This document shows, piece by piece, positions 24,101-35,569 of a DNA stretch of 64,000 bases. The notes beneath the pieces are model-generated. The model did not search any database. It saw only the letters and a list, made by a program, of their open reading frames with translations, and was not told where the DNA came from. Both the position numbers and the translations under genes were made by a program. Source of the DNA: Onthophagus taurus (Eukaryota; Arthropoda; Insecta; Coleoptera; Scarabaeidae); NCBI RefSeq assembly GCF_036711975.1, contig NC_091970.1, positions 1,557,501 through 1,621,500 of the forward strand, written 5' to 3'. Positions within the stretch are counted from its first letter, which is position 1, and each line of letters begins with the position of its first letter.

Positions 24101-25745
24101 TTGATGCTATAACACCTGGATAGTTTTTAAGGTTATGAGGATAAATTAAACCAAGGTCGCTTACGGCCGAGGCGTTACATCAATGTCACATTGATACAAA
24201 ATCAAACAATAGTCAAGAATGCATGGTACTATGCCGAGATCGCTTGCGATCGAGGCATTTTTGCAATACCATACAGATACAAAACAGATAATTGTTAATA
24301 TTATATGGTATAATTAAGCCAAGGTCGCTTGCGGCCGAGGCAATAGCGCCTATATGTTGATGCTATAACATCTGGATAGTTTTTAAGGTTATGAGGATAA
24401 ATTAAACCGAGGCATTACATCAATGTCACATTGATACAAAATCAAACAATAGTCAAGAATGCATGGTACTATGCCGAGATCGCTTGCGGCCGAGGCATTT
24501 TAGCAATACCATACAGATACAAAACAGATAATTGTTAATATTATATGGTACAATTAAGCCAAGGTCGCTTGCGGCCGAGGCAATAGCGCCTATATGTTGA
24601 TGCTATAACATCTGGATAGTTTTTAAGGTTATGAGGATAAATTAAACCGAGGCATTACATCAATGTCACATTGATACAAAATCAAACAATAGTCAAGAAT
24701 GCATGGTACTATGCCGAGATCGCTTGCGGCCGAGGCATTTCAATAATACCATACAGATACAAAACAGATAATTGTTAATATCATATGGTATAATTAAGCC
24801 GAGGTCGCTTGCGGCCGAGGCAATAGCGCCTATATGTTGATGTTATAACACCTGGATAGTTTTTAAGGTTATGAGGATAAATTAAACCGAGGTTGTTTGC
24901 GGCCGAGGCGTTACATCAATGTCCCATTGACACAAAATCAAACAATAGTCAAGAATGCATGGTACTATGCCGAGATCGCTTGCGGCCGAGGCATTTTAGC
25001 AATACCATACAGATACAAAACAGATAATTGTTAATATCATATGGTATAATTAAGCCAAGGTCGCTTGCGGCCGAGGCAATAGCGCCTATATGTTGATGCT
25101 ATAACACCTGGATAGTTTTTAAGGTTATGAGGATAAATTAAACCGAGGTTGCTTGCGGCCGAGGCGTTACATCAATGTCCCATTGACACAAAATCAAACA
25201 ATAGTCAAGAATGCATGGTACTATGCCGAGATCGCTTGCGGCCGAGGCATTTTAGCAATACCATACAGATACAAAACAGATAATTGTTAATATCATATGG
25301 TATAATTAAGCCAAGGTCGCTTGCGGCCGAGGCAATAGCGCCTATATGTTGATGCTATAACACCTGGATAGTTTTTAAGGTTATGAGGATAAATTAAACC
25401 GAGGTTGCTTGCGGCCGAGGCGTTACATCAATGTCCAATTGACACAAAATCAAACAATAGTCAAGAATGCATGGTACTATGCCGAGATCGCTTGCGGCCG
25501 AGGCATTTTTGCAATACCATACAGATACAAAACAGATAATTGTTAATATTATATGGTATAATTAAGCCGAGGTCGCTTGCGGCCGAGGCGATAGTGCCTA
25601 TATTGATGCGCACCATGCAGATTGTAAGGCTATGATGCTAAATTGAGCCGAGGCTTTACATAGATACAAAACTAGACAGTTATCAAGAATTGTTGGTATA
25701 GTTAAGCCGAGGCAATAGCGCCTATATTGATACCATATGGATATA
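21166..25745 (+). repeat. Satellite array, 256-bp unit of three ~85-bp hairpin monomers
   Basis: The anchor ATGGTATAATTAAG recurs at 21781, 22037, 22293, 22549, 22805, 23061, 23301, 23557, then 24049, 24305, 24545, 24785, 25041, 25297 and 25553. Steps are 256, or 240 where one core is shortened. Each unit has three monomers of 83-89 bases, each with a core GCCGA, stem GGTCGC, loop TT, stem GCGGCC, GAGGC (first bases vary). A variant segment (TGATGC or TGGTGC, then GCACACCATGC or GCGCACCATGC) appears near 21340, 23600 and 25600, marking a larger ~2-kb repeat of repeats. No reading frame spans the units. Confidence 0.95.
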
Positions 25746-26893
25746 AAAGCAGCACTATTCTCAAGAATGTGAGGCTTAATTAATCCGACACTTCTATCTC
25801 TATCTCACTTGCCACTGAGGTTTTGTATCGATACAAAGCTGTGTTTTAAATTTTACTATTTTGCAGTCGAAGTTATATGATCGATTCTTTGTCATAATGT
25901 TATTTCCATACCGATACAGGTATAAAAATCGTATTAGGCATCACGCCATTGAGGTTCGTGAAACAGGTACCTATCTAGTTCTTTACACTTTTTGCATCAT
26001 CCATGTTTGTCGTTATCATTCTTTTATATTTTGACAGTTCCGTTCGATATTCGACTTGCTTCCTTGGTGTATCTTGATTTAACCACATAATTTTGTTGTT
26101 TCTATGTTTTTCGCCTTATTATTTTAATGAATCAAAGTATGTGTCCCATGATGCGCACTTTGTTTCTAAATTAATAAATTTAACATAATAAATTGTACGA
26201 TTTTTAAGAAATTAAATTTTGTTATAAATAAGTGATCTGTGTTATCTAAACGATTTTTTTTAGAATCACTCTGTATACTAGGCGTTTCGTTCGTTAAGTT
26301 ACAGGCTGCCAAAGAGCGTAGAGAGAGGTCGCGACGGTTGAAACGGGTATCTACAGTGGAAACAAGAATACGAGAGAGAGAAGGAAAATAGTCGATTATT
26401 GGATGAAGATAGAGAGAGTTGCGAACGCTTCGGCGCACACGACAACGAGTATTTAGTGTAAAATTGGCAACGTTGCCTTTGAGAACGTCAGACGTCGCAC
26501 GTTCGGGCCGGGGGAAGGATCATCGAGGACACAACACGTTGAGTTCGAGTCCCACATTTGTGTGTGTGTGTGTGTGTGGCTGTATGTATGTGTGTGTTTC
26601 GTGCGTGTGCGCGCGTCGCTTTCTGTGTGTTGCTGGTTTAGGTTGGGTTTGTATGCGAGTTCGATAGTGCTGCCTCCGTGCGACCATCCACTTAACTATT
26701 AGTCGGCCTTTAACGGGCACCAGAGTCGTGCACACAACGGAACGAAAACCCCGAAAAATAAAGAGGTTATATATTAAAATTGAAACAAAAAAAAATTGAA
26801 ACTCGAAAACAAAATTTAAAAAAAAAACAATTTCCAAGTAGGCGTGGTTAGAAGTGTTTTTTTTTATTTTTTTGTTTTATTAAAGAAGAAAGT
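25746..26893 (+). promoter_or_regulatory. Upstream region and probable 5' UTR of the next gene
   Basis: 25746-26250 is AT-rich without coding signal. From about 26280 to 26760 the sequence is CpG-rich and includes a (GT)n run at 26560-26577, typical of an insect promoter and first-exon region. The A-rich stretch 26780-26880 leads into the start codon at 26894. The transcription start was not identified. Confidence 0.5.
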
Positions 26894-29800
26894 ATGGCTT
26901 CAACGAAGGATACGGCAACGTTCTTCCATCACGGTACCAGTACCCAATTCGAACGGGTTCTCACCCTTTATCCTCAAGCGCTCCGCCTGAAAGCCGAACG
27001 GAAAACGAAGAAACCTGAGGAACTGATAAAATTGGATAACTGGTAAGTTTGGTAGTGGTGGTGGTTGTAGTGACGGACGACGACGCGAAACTAAAATATC
27101 AAGTAATCAAGCTGAATCAAGTAGAGACGGTGGATGAGGAGGTGTCATTGAACTTGTTCACCCACCCCAACCCAATTTAAATCGAAACAAAATCATCTCA
27201 CGGTTGTTGTTGTTATGAGTGTGGTCGCGATTCGATCAAAATCGCACACACACTAAGCACGCCACCCCCCTACATTATCTTTACGCGGTTGTAAACGCAG
27301 CCAAGTTGATATTTTTATTTTTTTTTGCTTTAGTTTGTTATGAATTGTAGTGAGCTGTGTGCGTTTAATCCCGATTAACGAATTTATTCGCGATTCTAGA
27401 ATGGAAACATATTGTAATATGGCGTCTCTGTTTCGTATCAGTTCAATTTTTAGTTATTATAAAGAAAATATCAAACTACATCAAACATTTCGAATATAAA
27501 AGATTCTTAGGATATGATGAGTATCACAAAAACATTTTTTATCGAAATTTCCTTTGCAAAATCAAATTTATCCAAGTCGGCTGTTGCCTTTCAAAATGGA
27601 GCCCAGTTAAACAAAAGCCGTCTACCTCAAACATGGATATAACGGATTTTATCGCTTATAACGTCCAAAATTTTTTCAAAAATATATAATAACATCAACA
27701 AATTTGATTTACTCAATATACTAATTAAGTATTATATCGCAATGATTTTAAGTGGGGGGGGGATAAGACTAATAGAATATACCTAATATAATATAATAAA
27801 GACACGGAAAATATTTAACTAAACACTAAAACCCCTTGGAAGGTTTTTAGTCCTTCCTGTTAAAATAAGAATTTAGCTTCCCGGAAACGAACGTTCCAAG
27901 CCGACGGAGACACCGCCATGGAAAATTCCCACATCGTGTTGTTGACTCAGTCATTAATTTCCGACTATATTTTATTTTACTTTAATGTATCTAAAAAAAA
28001 AAAAAGTTACAATTAAAATATATTTTAAATAAAGGTACCAAAATGAGCTGCCGAAAAAGATAAAAAGTCGAGGAAAAGACGCGCACATGGTTCACGAAGA
28101 GCTCGTTCAAACGATGAAATGGAAACAAATCCGCGGAAAATTTTACCCGCAACTATCGTATCTGGTCAAAGTGAACACTCCGCGAGCTGTAATGGCAGAA
28201 ACCAAGAAGGCCTTTAGAAAACTGCCCAATTTGGAACAGGCGATTACCGCCTTGTCGAATTTGAAAGGAGTCGGGACAACGATGGCATCAGGTAAAAAAG
28301 AACGTCGTTATAATGAAGTTGTAAATGATTTAATTCCGATTGTTTAGCTTTATTGGCTGCTGCGTGTCCGGAAAGTGCTCCCTTCATGGCCGACGAGTGT
28401 CTGATGGCGATTCCGGAAATCGAAGGTATCGATTACACGACCAAAGAGTACCTAAAGTTCGTCAATCACATACAGAACGTCGTCGAGAGGTTAAATAAAA
28501 ACCCGAATACGACGAATAAATTTAGTTGGTCACCTCATAAAGTCGAATTGGCTATTTGGACCCATTACATTGTATCTGAACTTAAACCGGAATTGCTCTC
28601 TTGTAAGTATTTAATAAATATCTTTTAGCCATCACTTTAACTCCATGCACTTGTAGTGTCTATCTATTTTTTATTTAGTTAGTAGCATTGAAGAAGCCAA
28701 AGTCTAAAACATTCAAATCAGGACTATTCTGTGATTTGAATTTAATCCATCTCTTGATCCTTCTGCCAGCAATCTTGTTGAACAGAAATGGTCTTAGCTT
28801 AATCATCTTTTTGCATTCTGCAGCGTTAATAGACTCGATGTTTTTGGACATCATTGTTCCTCTTGCCTAGTTTTTGCAGGTTTTTTATAAACAAAAGGAG
28901 AGTCCTATTTTGCCATTGAAATACTGTTTTTTGGCACTGTCATAGTATGGTCTGGCCACTGCAGCCATAAACATAACTTTAGTTATGTACAGTTTGCTTT
29001 TGCAGTGCCTTTCTGGTTCTGCTTCGTCAAACTCCGAATTGTGCCACGGCGATTAAGAATTTTTATCCAAATTCTCCGAGTAATTCTTGCGCTTTCGGCC
29101 AAAATACCTTTTCTGGAAGCCACATTGCCACAAATATTTCCTTCGCCATATTCCAAATACGCTGTTCATACATTAGTCTTTACGTCTCTTTTGTAAATTT
29201 CGTGGTAAATATCTCCCACAGTTTTGACACAAGGTTTCAGATTTCATTTCTCTTAAAATTAGATTTTTTTACTGATTATGTTACATCATCAGACATAAAC
29301 ATTTTTTTATCAAATTCAAAATTGGAAAAGCTTTAGTTGCATGCAAAAGAAAATGATTTTGTTGGAAAAACTTACAGAAATATATTAATACGTCCAAAGC
29401 TGGGTTACACCTTTGTCATTGAACGGCTTTTTTGAGTAATTCCTGAAAGGTAAAAAAAAACGAATTATTTGAAATATAACACAATTCATAAAGTAGTTAA
29501 TAAGTATTTCTACACATGACGCATTTTGAAATATCTTTCTAGCAACAAAATTACTTCTGCTGTTTTTGTTAGTGAGTCTAAAATATTTACATGTTAGAAC
29601 TAGAATTTGGCATTCTAAAGTATTGCAGGATAAGTATTCCAACCGGCTATAATGGTGTGTGATAACCAAATTGGCTATAATTGCGCTGTGCAAACATTTC
29701 GTAGCGCTCCACCTCCCTCATAATATGTCCGTTGTACTGAAGCTTCTATTCTGTAATGGTTATCAGGAATTTCTTACTTTTGCCCATCTGTTGGAGTATC

Positions 29801-32800
29801 TCCTCATTTCTTATCCAGTCTATCCATGATGCATAGAATGCAATGGTTTAGATACATCTTCAGTACTTACTAGCGATTGCTTGAGTGTTCTCTCAGCTCC
29901 ATAGAGAAGGACGGCAAATATATAACAACGCAGCAAGCGCACAAAAAGCTGCGGGCTTAGATCTGAATTTGCGCAGAGTCTCCATAGAGATAAACATTCT
30001 TCTGGCCTGGTTGATTCATGATAGGATTTCTTGTTTGGATGACTCTTGTTCTGTTTTCCAGCTGTTAATTTGCAAATTTGCCTTTTGAGAACACTATCAT
30101 TTTAGCCTTGGCAGTATTTATAAGCTGCATATAGTGTTATCAGCAAAACGTTGATCCTCCCTCAGCTTTTTAGAATATGGTCTCCAAGTAGATATTAAAA
30201 AGGAGAAGAGATAGCACTATTTCATCAGATTCGATCCTTTCTGCATTTTGACACCAGTATAGTTGTATGGTGACACGCAAGTCGTCTTCATCAAGGTGAG
30301 AAGATTTAAGAATTTCTGCAAGCTTCCCATCTGAGATGCAGTTGAAACCTTTTTGATAGTCAATAAAGCGCAACTTGCTTCTTTGCTTATGTACGCGTGG
30401 GAATGATGCGTTGCAATAGGAAGCGTTTTTAGGTTTCTTATCAGCCTTTTAGCATCACTTTGAGATGGTCACTTGAGCTAGGCGTCATCACTTACTCTCT
30501 TTCCATCGTTGTAGCTTTTCTTCAACGTCTACTAAGATTTTGTTATTTCTGTCAATCAAAACTTTTCTGTTTAGCAGTTTTTGGTATTCTGCTCACATCA
30601 TCCTTTTCAGCTCCCTATGACGGTTAAGAGTCGAAGAATAACTCAAATTTAGAGATCTGATAACATCCGTGAATACTCTTTCAATAATATCCAGGCAACT
30701 TAAAAATTACTACATTTCTTTAATAATCCGTATAAATCCTTAAAAAAGTTTTGAGCAGCTCCAGGAAACATTTCTGAGAATTTTTAAAAACCTCCAGAAA
30801 TCTTACGATATCTTCAAAAAGTTTTCTGAACATCTTTGGAAATACCCAGAGTTGTTAGATTTATCCTGGAAATCTTGGGTAACTTTTAAATCGGATTTGC
30901 CACTGATTCGATGTTTTTGAAAATCTTCTGGAAAATCATTAAAATATTCTAGAAAGTTCTAAAATCTTTAGAAATGTATCGATTATATCTTTGCCAAATG
31001 TTTAACATTTTTAGGAACTCCCTAATCGTGATTAGAAATTCCTAGACATCTTTAAAATAATCTTTTTGAAATGTTGGGATATCCTAGAATATATTAGGAC
31101 ACTTCCGAACAGCTTTGTATAATTTTAGAAATCCTTTGGAATTTTTTGAAAATATTTAGAAACTCTAAAAATCATCTAGAAATCCCAAGAAATCTTTTGA
31201 TACATTAAAAATTTTTCTCAGACTTTGGATTTTTTAAAAATCCTACCTAATCTTATTTCTAGATAATAACATTTTGAAAACTCTTAGATAGATTTCTGGT
31301 TATTTTTGGTAACCTTGGAAATCTAAAGAGTCTTTAAAAACTAATCGATATTTTTCAAAATTTTGGATTTCTCAAAGTCTCAGGAACTCTTTCGAAATTT
31401 CTTGATGTCTATGGAAATCTTTAGAATTAAATTGGAATCTTTTTGAAATGTTGAGGCAACCTCAGGAAATCATTTAGAAATCCCAGAGTGTATTTGGACA
31501 TTTCTGAACAGCTTTACAAAATGTATAGGAACTCTCTGAAAATCATCTAGAAATCCCAACAAACCTACAGGAATTGTAAAAGACAATAACATATCTTAAC
31601 AAGTCTTTTGCGTTTCGCCTTCTCTATGCTTATTCTGTCTATTTTGCCCCAGTCTTCTCTGATCATAGAATTGGAAGTGGTCGAGTTGTAGTAACCTCTC
31701 ACTTATTTGTAGCTAATCTTTGAAGGTCTTGCCAATTCTTTCTCATAGTAGTGCTTGTTCCACCCTAATCAAGATCCTATGGGCTGTAGACTTATCATGG
31801 TGTTCAATCTTGAGGAAATTTGGCGTTACTTTCTTCTCTTTTTTTTTTGGATCCTTGGAAATATTCCAGTCAACTTTAGACAATCTATACCAATATGCAA
31901 ACCTCTGGAACTCTCTGGATGAAGATGTCTAACATTCTCTCTTTGCAGTGTTCTTGCCGATCTTTGAAGGTCTTGTCAATTCTTTTTCATTTAATGCTTG
32001 TTCTATCCTAATCAAAATCTTACGGATCTCAGCAGATTCAATATGATATTTTTTCATATTGAGGCAGATTGGTGTTATTTTCTTCTCTTTTTGTTTGGAT
32101 CCTTTGGAAATTCTAGTCAACTTTAGACAATTTATAGCAATGCAAACCCTTTGACTTTTTCTTTCTTTCTACGTGTGGTAAATATACCTTGCCTGTTTTC
32201 TTCCTAGACTCAACATGGTGTGTTTCATCTTGATCAAGGTTGGCATTAATTTTTTCTCTCTTTGGAAATTTCAGTCAACTTTAGACAATCCATGGCAATG
32301 CAAACTCTTTTCTCCTATCTCTCTTTGGATGAATATGTCCAACACAGTGTTTTGGTGATTTGACACTTTTTGCGAGGCTATCGTCATCCATTTTGTTTTC
32401 ACTTCTGATTCTGCCATCTAGTGTGCTTCCACAAATGCTTCTTATTATTATCATTTTATAACTGTTAGCGTGATTTGCTGCATCTTGGGATTCTTATTTT
32501 GCTCTCCATTTCCTAGACTCAACATGGTGTTTCATCTTGATCAAGGTTGGCGTTATTTTTTTCTCTCTTTCTTTGGAAATTCCAGTCAACTTTAGACAAT
32601 CTATGGTAATGCAAACCCTTTGCTTTCTTCTCCTATCTCTCTTTGGATGAATATGTCCAACACAGTGTTTTGGTGATTTGACACTTTTTGCAAGGCTATC
32701 GTCATCCATTTTGTTTTCACTTCTGATTCTGCCATCTAGTGTGCTTCCACAAATGCTTCTTATTATTATTATTTTATAACTGTTAGCGTGATTTGCTGCA

Positions 32801-34033
32801 TCTTGGGATTCTTATTTTGCTCTCCATTTCCTAGACTCAACATGGTGTTTCATCTTGATCAAGGTTGGCGTTATTTTTTTCTCTCTTTCTTTGGAAATTC
32901 CAGTCAACTTTAGACAATCTATGGTAATGCAAACCCTTTGCTTTCTTCTCCTATCTCTCTTTGGATGAATATGTCCAACACAGTGTTTTGGTGATTTGAC
33001 ACTTTTTGCAAGGCTATCGTCATCCATTTTGTTTTCACTTCTGATTCTGCCATCTAGTGTGCTTCCACAAATGCTTCTTATTATTATCATTTTATAACTG
33101 TTAGCGTGATTTGCTGCATCTTGGGATTCTTATTTTGCTCTCCATTTCCTAGACTCAACATGGTGTTTCATCTTGATTAAGGTTGGCGTTATTTTTTTCT
33201 CTCTTTCTTTGGAAATTCCAGTCAACTTTAGACAATCTATGGTAATGCAAACCCTTTGCTTTCTTCTCCTATCTCTCTTTGGATGAATATGTCCAACACA
33301 GTGTTTTGGTGATTTGACACTTTTTGTAAGGCTATCGTCATCCATTTTGTTTTCACTTCTGATTCTGCCATCTAGTGTGCTTCCACAGATGCTTCTTATT
33401 ATTATCATTTTAACTGTTAGCGTGATTTGCTGCATCTTGGGATTCTTATTTTGCTCTCCATTCCAAAATATCTGTTCCTCTATGACGTTTCTCAAGCAGT
33501 CTGAGATTCTGGATGTCCATTGGTGGTGTTCCATTCTGGTAACCTTTTTCTCGCCAGAGTTGCCAACTTTAAATCCGTCCACTTTCAATTTTGTTTGAAA
33601 TTTTTTCAAAATCCTTGGATAATTATTAGATTTAGATCTAAAAGAAATTTTTTTTGTAGCAATTTTAGAGAATGGAAACTCCGTACCAAATTCTCTTATT
33701 CAAAACGGTGATTCACTGGACAATACCACATCGGATGAGAGTAATCAAGGTCCCCCTTTAAATGGTAAATCTTCAGGGCCGCTATTAGACGAGGATACAA
33801 ACACTTCGTACACAGAAGATAGCTTGGATAAACCTTCGACGCCGATAACGATCGCGAACGAAGAGGAAACGAATGATTCCATCGTGTCCGAATCGACCAA
33901 CGACTCGCGATCGAGTAATAACTTAGGTTTTAATACGAAACGTAGGATTCGGGAGGAAGAGGAAGACGAAGATAACTCGAGTTCCGTCGATCAACCGAAT
34001 AAGAAAGTGAAAGATGATGTTGGGAATAAGTGA
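26894..34033 (+). CDS. Conserved protein of unknown function with a helix-hairpin-helix-like motif
   Basis: Exons are 26894-27042, 28035-28291, 28348-28602 and 33660-34033, with phases matching, giving 344 residues. I recognise it as an animal-wide uncharacterised family without a gene name I can vouch for. Residues about 50-110 hold the conserved WYQNELPKKIKSRGKDAHM and MKWKQIRGKFYPQLSYLVKV. LSNLKGVGTTMASALLAA near residue 123 looks like the helix-hairpin-helix of DNA glycosylases, followed by APFMADECLMAIP. The last exon encodes a low-complexity, Ser/Asn/acidic tail (about 221-344) with a basic KRR and a KKVK cluster that could be nuclear signals. Nuclear or DNA-related function is an inference from these only. 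The last intron is 5.1 kb of repeats and transposon relics. Two hairpin satellites flank the gene. Confidence 0.88.
28680..29230 (-). pseudogene. Tc1/mariner-superfamily transposase relic
   Basis: Inside the last intron of the host gene, antisense. The minus strand reads KVMFMAAVARPYYD and FNGKIGLSF, then ARGTMMSKNIESIN, and finally NSPDLNVLDFGFFN near 28700. This is the order and wording of a mariner-like transposase catalytic region, including its last Asp. A stop and missing segments, including the second Asp, show it is dead. Confidence 0.65.
29690..30620 (-). pseudogene. Non-LTR retrotransposon reverse transcriptase relic
   Basis: The minus strand from 30620 downward reads LVDVEEKLQRWKE, then MRFIDYQKGFNCISDGKLAEI with LLLFNIYLETIF (RT palm; usual form FIDYKKAFDC), then a KAKMIVFSKG piece, and near 29800 a frame with DRIRNEEIL typical of the C-terminus. 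The YADD box itself is lost or damaged, and frames shift repeatedly. It belongs to the endonuclease-RT type of non-LTR elements common in insect genomes. Antisense within the host intron. Confidence 0.75.
30660..31600. repeat. Degenerate short repeat around CTAGAAATC words
   Basis: Low-complexity stretch in which words such as CTAGAAATCC, TTTAGAAATC and TTTTGAAAAT recur every 20-40 bases with much variation. No fixed period was found by eye. Noncoding. Confidence 0.5.
31690..33462. repeat. ~317-bp tandem array in intron, with diverged leader copies
   Basis: The anchor TCCTAGACTCAACATGG recurs at 32202, 32511, 32828 and 33147, giving steps of 309, 317 and 319. The last three copies are nearly identical. 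Upstream, 31720-31930 and 31958-32170 are an older, diverged pair of related sequence. On the minus strand each copy holds a similar open frame of 70-90 codons (with KMDDDSLAKSVKSPKHCVGH), discussed as a finding. Confidence 0.88.
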
Positions 34034-35569
34034 CAAAATGAAGAAAATGGGATGGGGATGAGAAGGATGGGTAGAAGGGGGAATGTGGATGAAGAAATGG
34101 AAGAACGGTTAATATCGTGAGAGCCCCTTTTTTTACTTTTTACCTTTAAAAAAATTTATTATTAACTAATTATTGATTAATTATTAGGTAGGGATTTCTT
34201 TTCGAGTTTTTTTTGTAATATTAATAACAATAATTTAGGATTAAAACTAAATTGGAAAGAAAAAAGTTATTGGACGTGTATAAAATGGAGATTCAAAATG
34301 AACTAATTAAACATTTTAAAGATTAAGACACGTTTTTGAAAAAACAAAACTTTTAAAACTAAGTTACCACGTTTTTTTGCGTTTACTTTCCAAAATTGAA
34401 GTTAAAAAACAAAATAAAAAACCATGGATGGAAAAAATCTTTTTTTTACTCGTCGTTATAGCGTCTAAGATAGAAATTACAAGTTAAAAATTATTTTTTC
34501 TGCATAAAATCACTTCTTTTCGTAGAGTTATTAGTTTAAGTAATTTATTTCGTTTTTATTTCGTTACGTATTTGTTTTATTTTTCCACACATTTATTTTT
34601 TTTTATAAATGCGGCATTCATTTCATTATAAATAAGAAATAAAAAGAAATACAACATTCCAAAATAACAAAAAAAAAACAATATAAATCTTTTTTTGTTA
34701 AAAAAAGAAAATATACTAGTTCGAAAAAAATTAAATAAAATTTCCACCTCTTTTATTGAAAGTTGAAAGAAATAGCTCCATTTTTAATAATATATCAACT
34801 ATTTATATATAAAATACATATATTATATATAGATAAACACAAAAAATAAGTACTAAGAGAATAAAAATAAAAATGAGAGAAAAAGAGAAAAAAACTGAAT
34901 GCCTTTACAAGAAAAAAAAAATAATACTGTAGTAAATCGTATACACTTTTACATAAAATAACGTAAAAAAAATGATAAAAAAATGAAGCAAAAATAGTCG
35001 AAAATTATTTAATAACAATAAATAAAAAAATATTTAAAAAAACATGTATAGTGAGGTGTTTATTTTTTAAAAATTTTACGTTTTAGACGAGGTTTTCTCC
35101 AACCAAAAAATCCTAATAATTTTATACAAAACATTTAAAACGCTTTGGTGGAAACTTTCGGGACGACTGTATATAATAAAAATCGCATATTAACAAAAAT
35201 CGTATTATGTATAAAAATAGCTAGAAAATTGGAAATGAACCGCTTTGTAATGATTAAATAAAGATAATTAATGAAAACCTGGTCCGAAACGTCGTCCGTT
35301 CGTTTGAAAACACACTGTATTTGTAAAAAATATCAGTTTGTAGAGATGAGTTTGAGGTTTTTTGTAGGATATTTTCATAAATATAAATCTTTCACTGCTA
35401 AATTTTGTTTTTTTATTTACATTTTTTCATTTAAATCATTTATAATTATTAAATTAATGAAGTCTAATCAAAAATAAATGTGGTAAGTAGCGCCATCTTT
35501 TGAGATACAACCTAAATTTGATTTTAAAGAATTGCGTGCGACATCTATGATTCAATATCGGAGGTAATT
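34034..35569 (+). other. 3' UTR and downstream flank
   Basis: Very AT-rich sequence after the stop at 34031-34033, with many AATAAA words (for example near 34630 and 35020) that could serve polyadenylation; I cannot tell which is used. No further coding exon was seen. Confidence 0.45.

Noticed and set aside
21166..25745. CRISPR-like appearance (regular repeats) or hammerhead ribozyme satellite
   Set aside because: Spacers are themselves repeated and the genome is eukaryotic; the hammerhead core CTGATGA and matching GAAA were not found in the monomers.
26419..26837. Frames with VCVCVCGC or THTHTH runs
   Set aside because: Products of the (GT)n microsatellite in a 5' UTR or promoter region.
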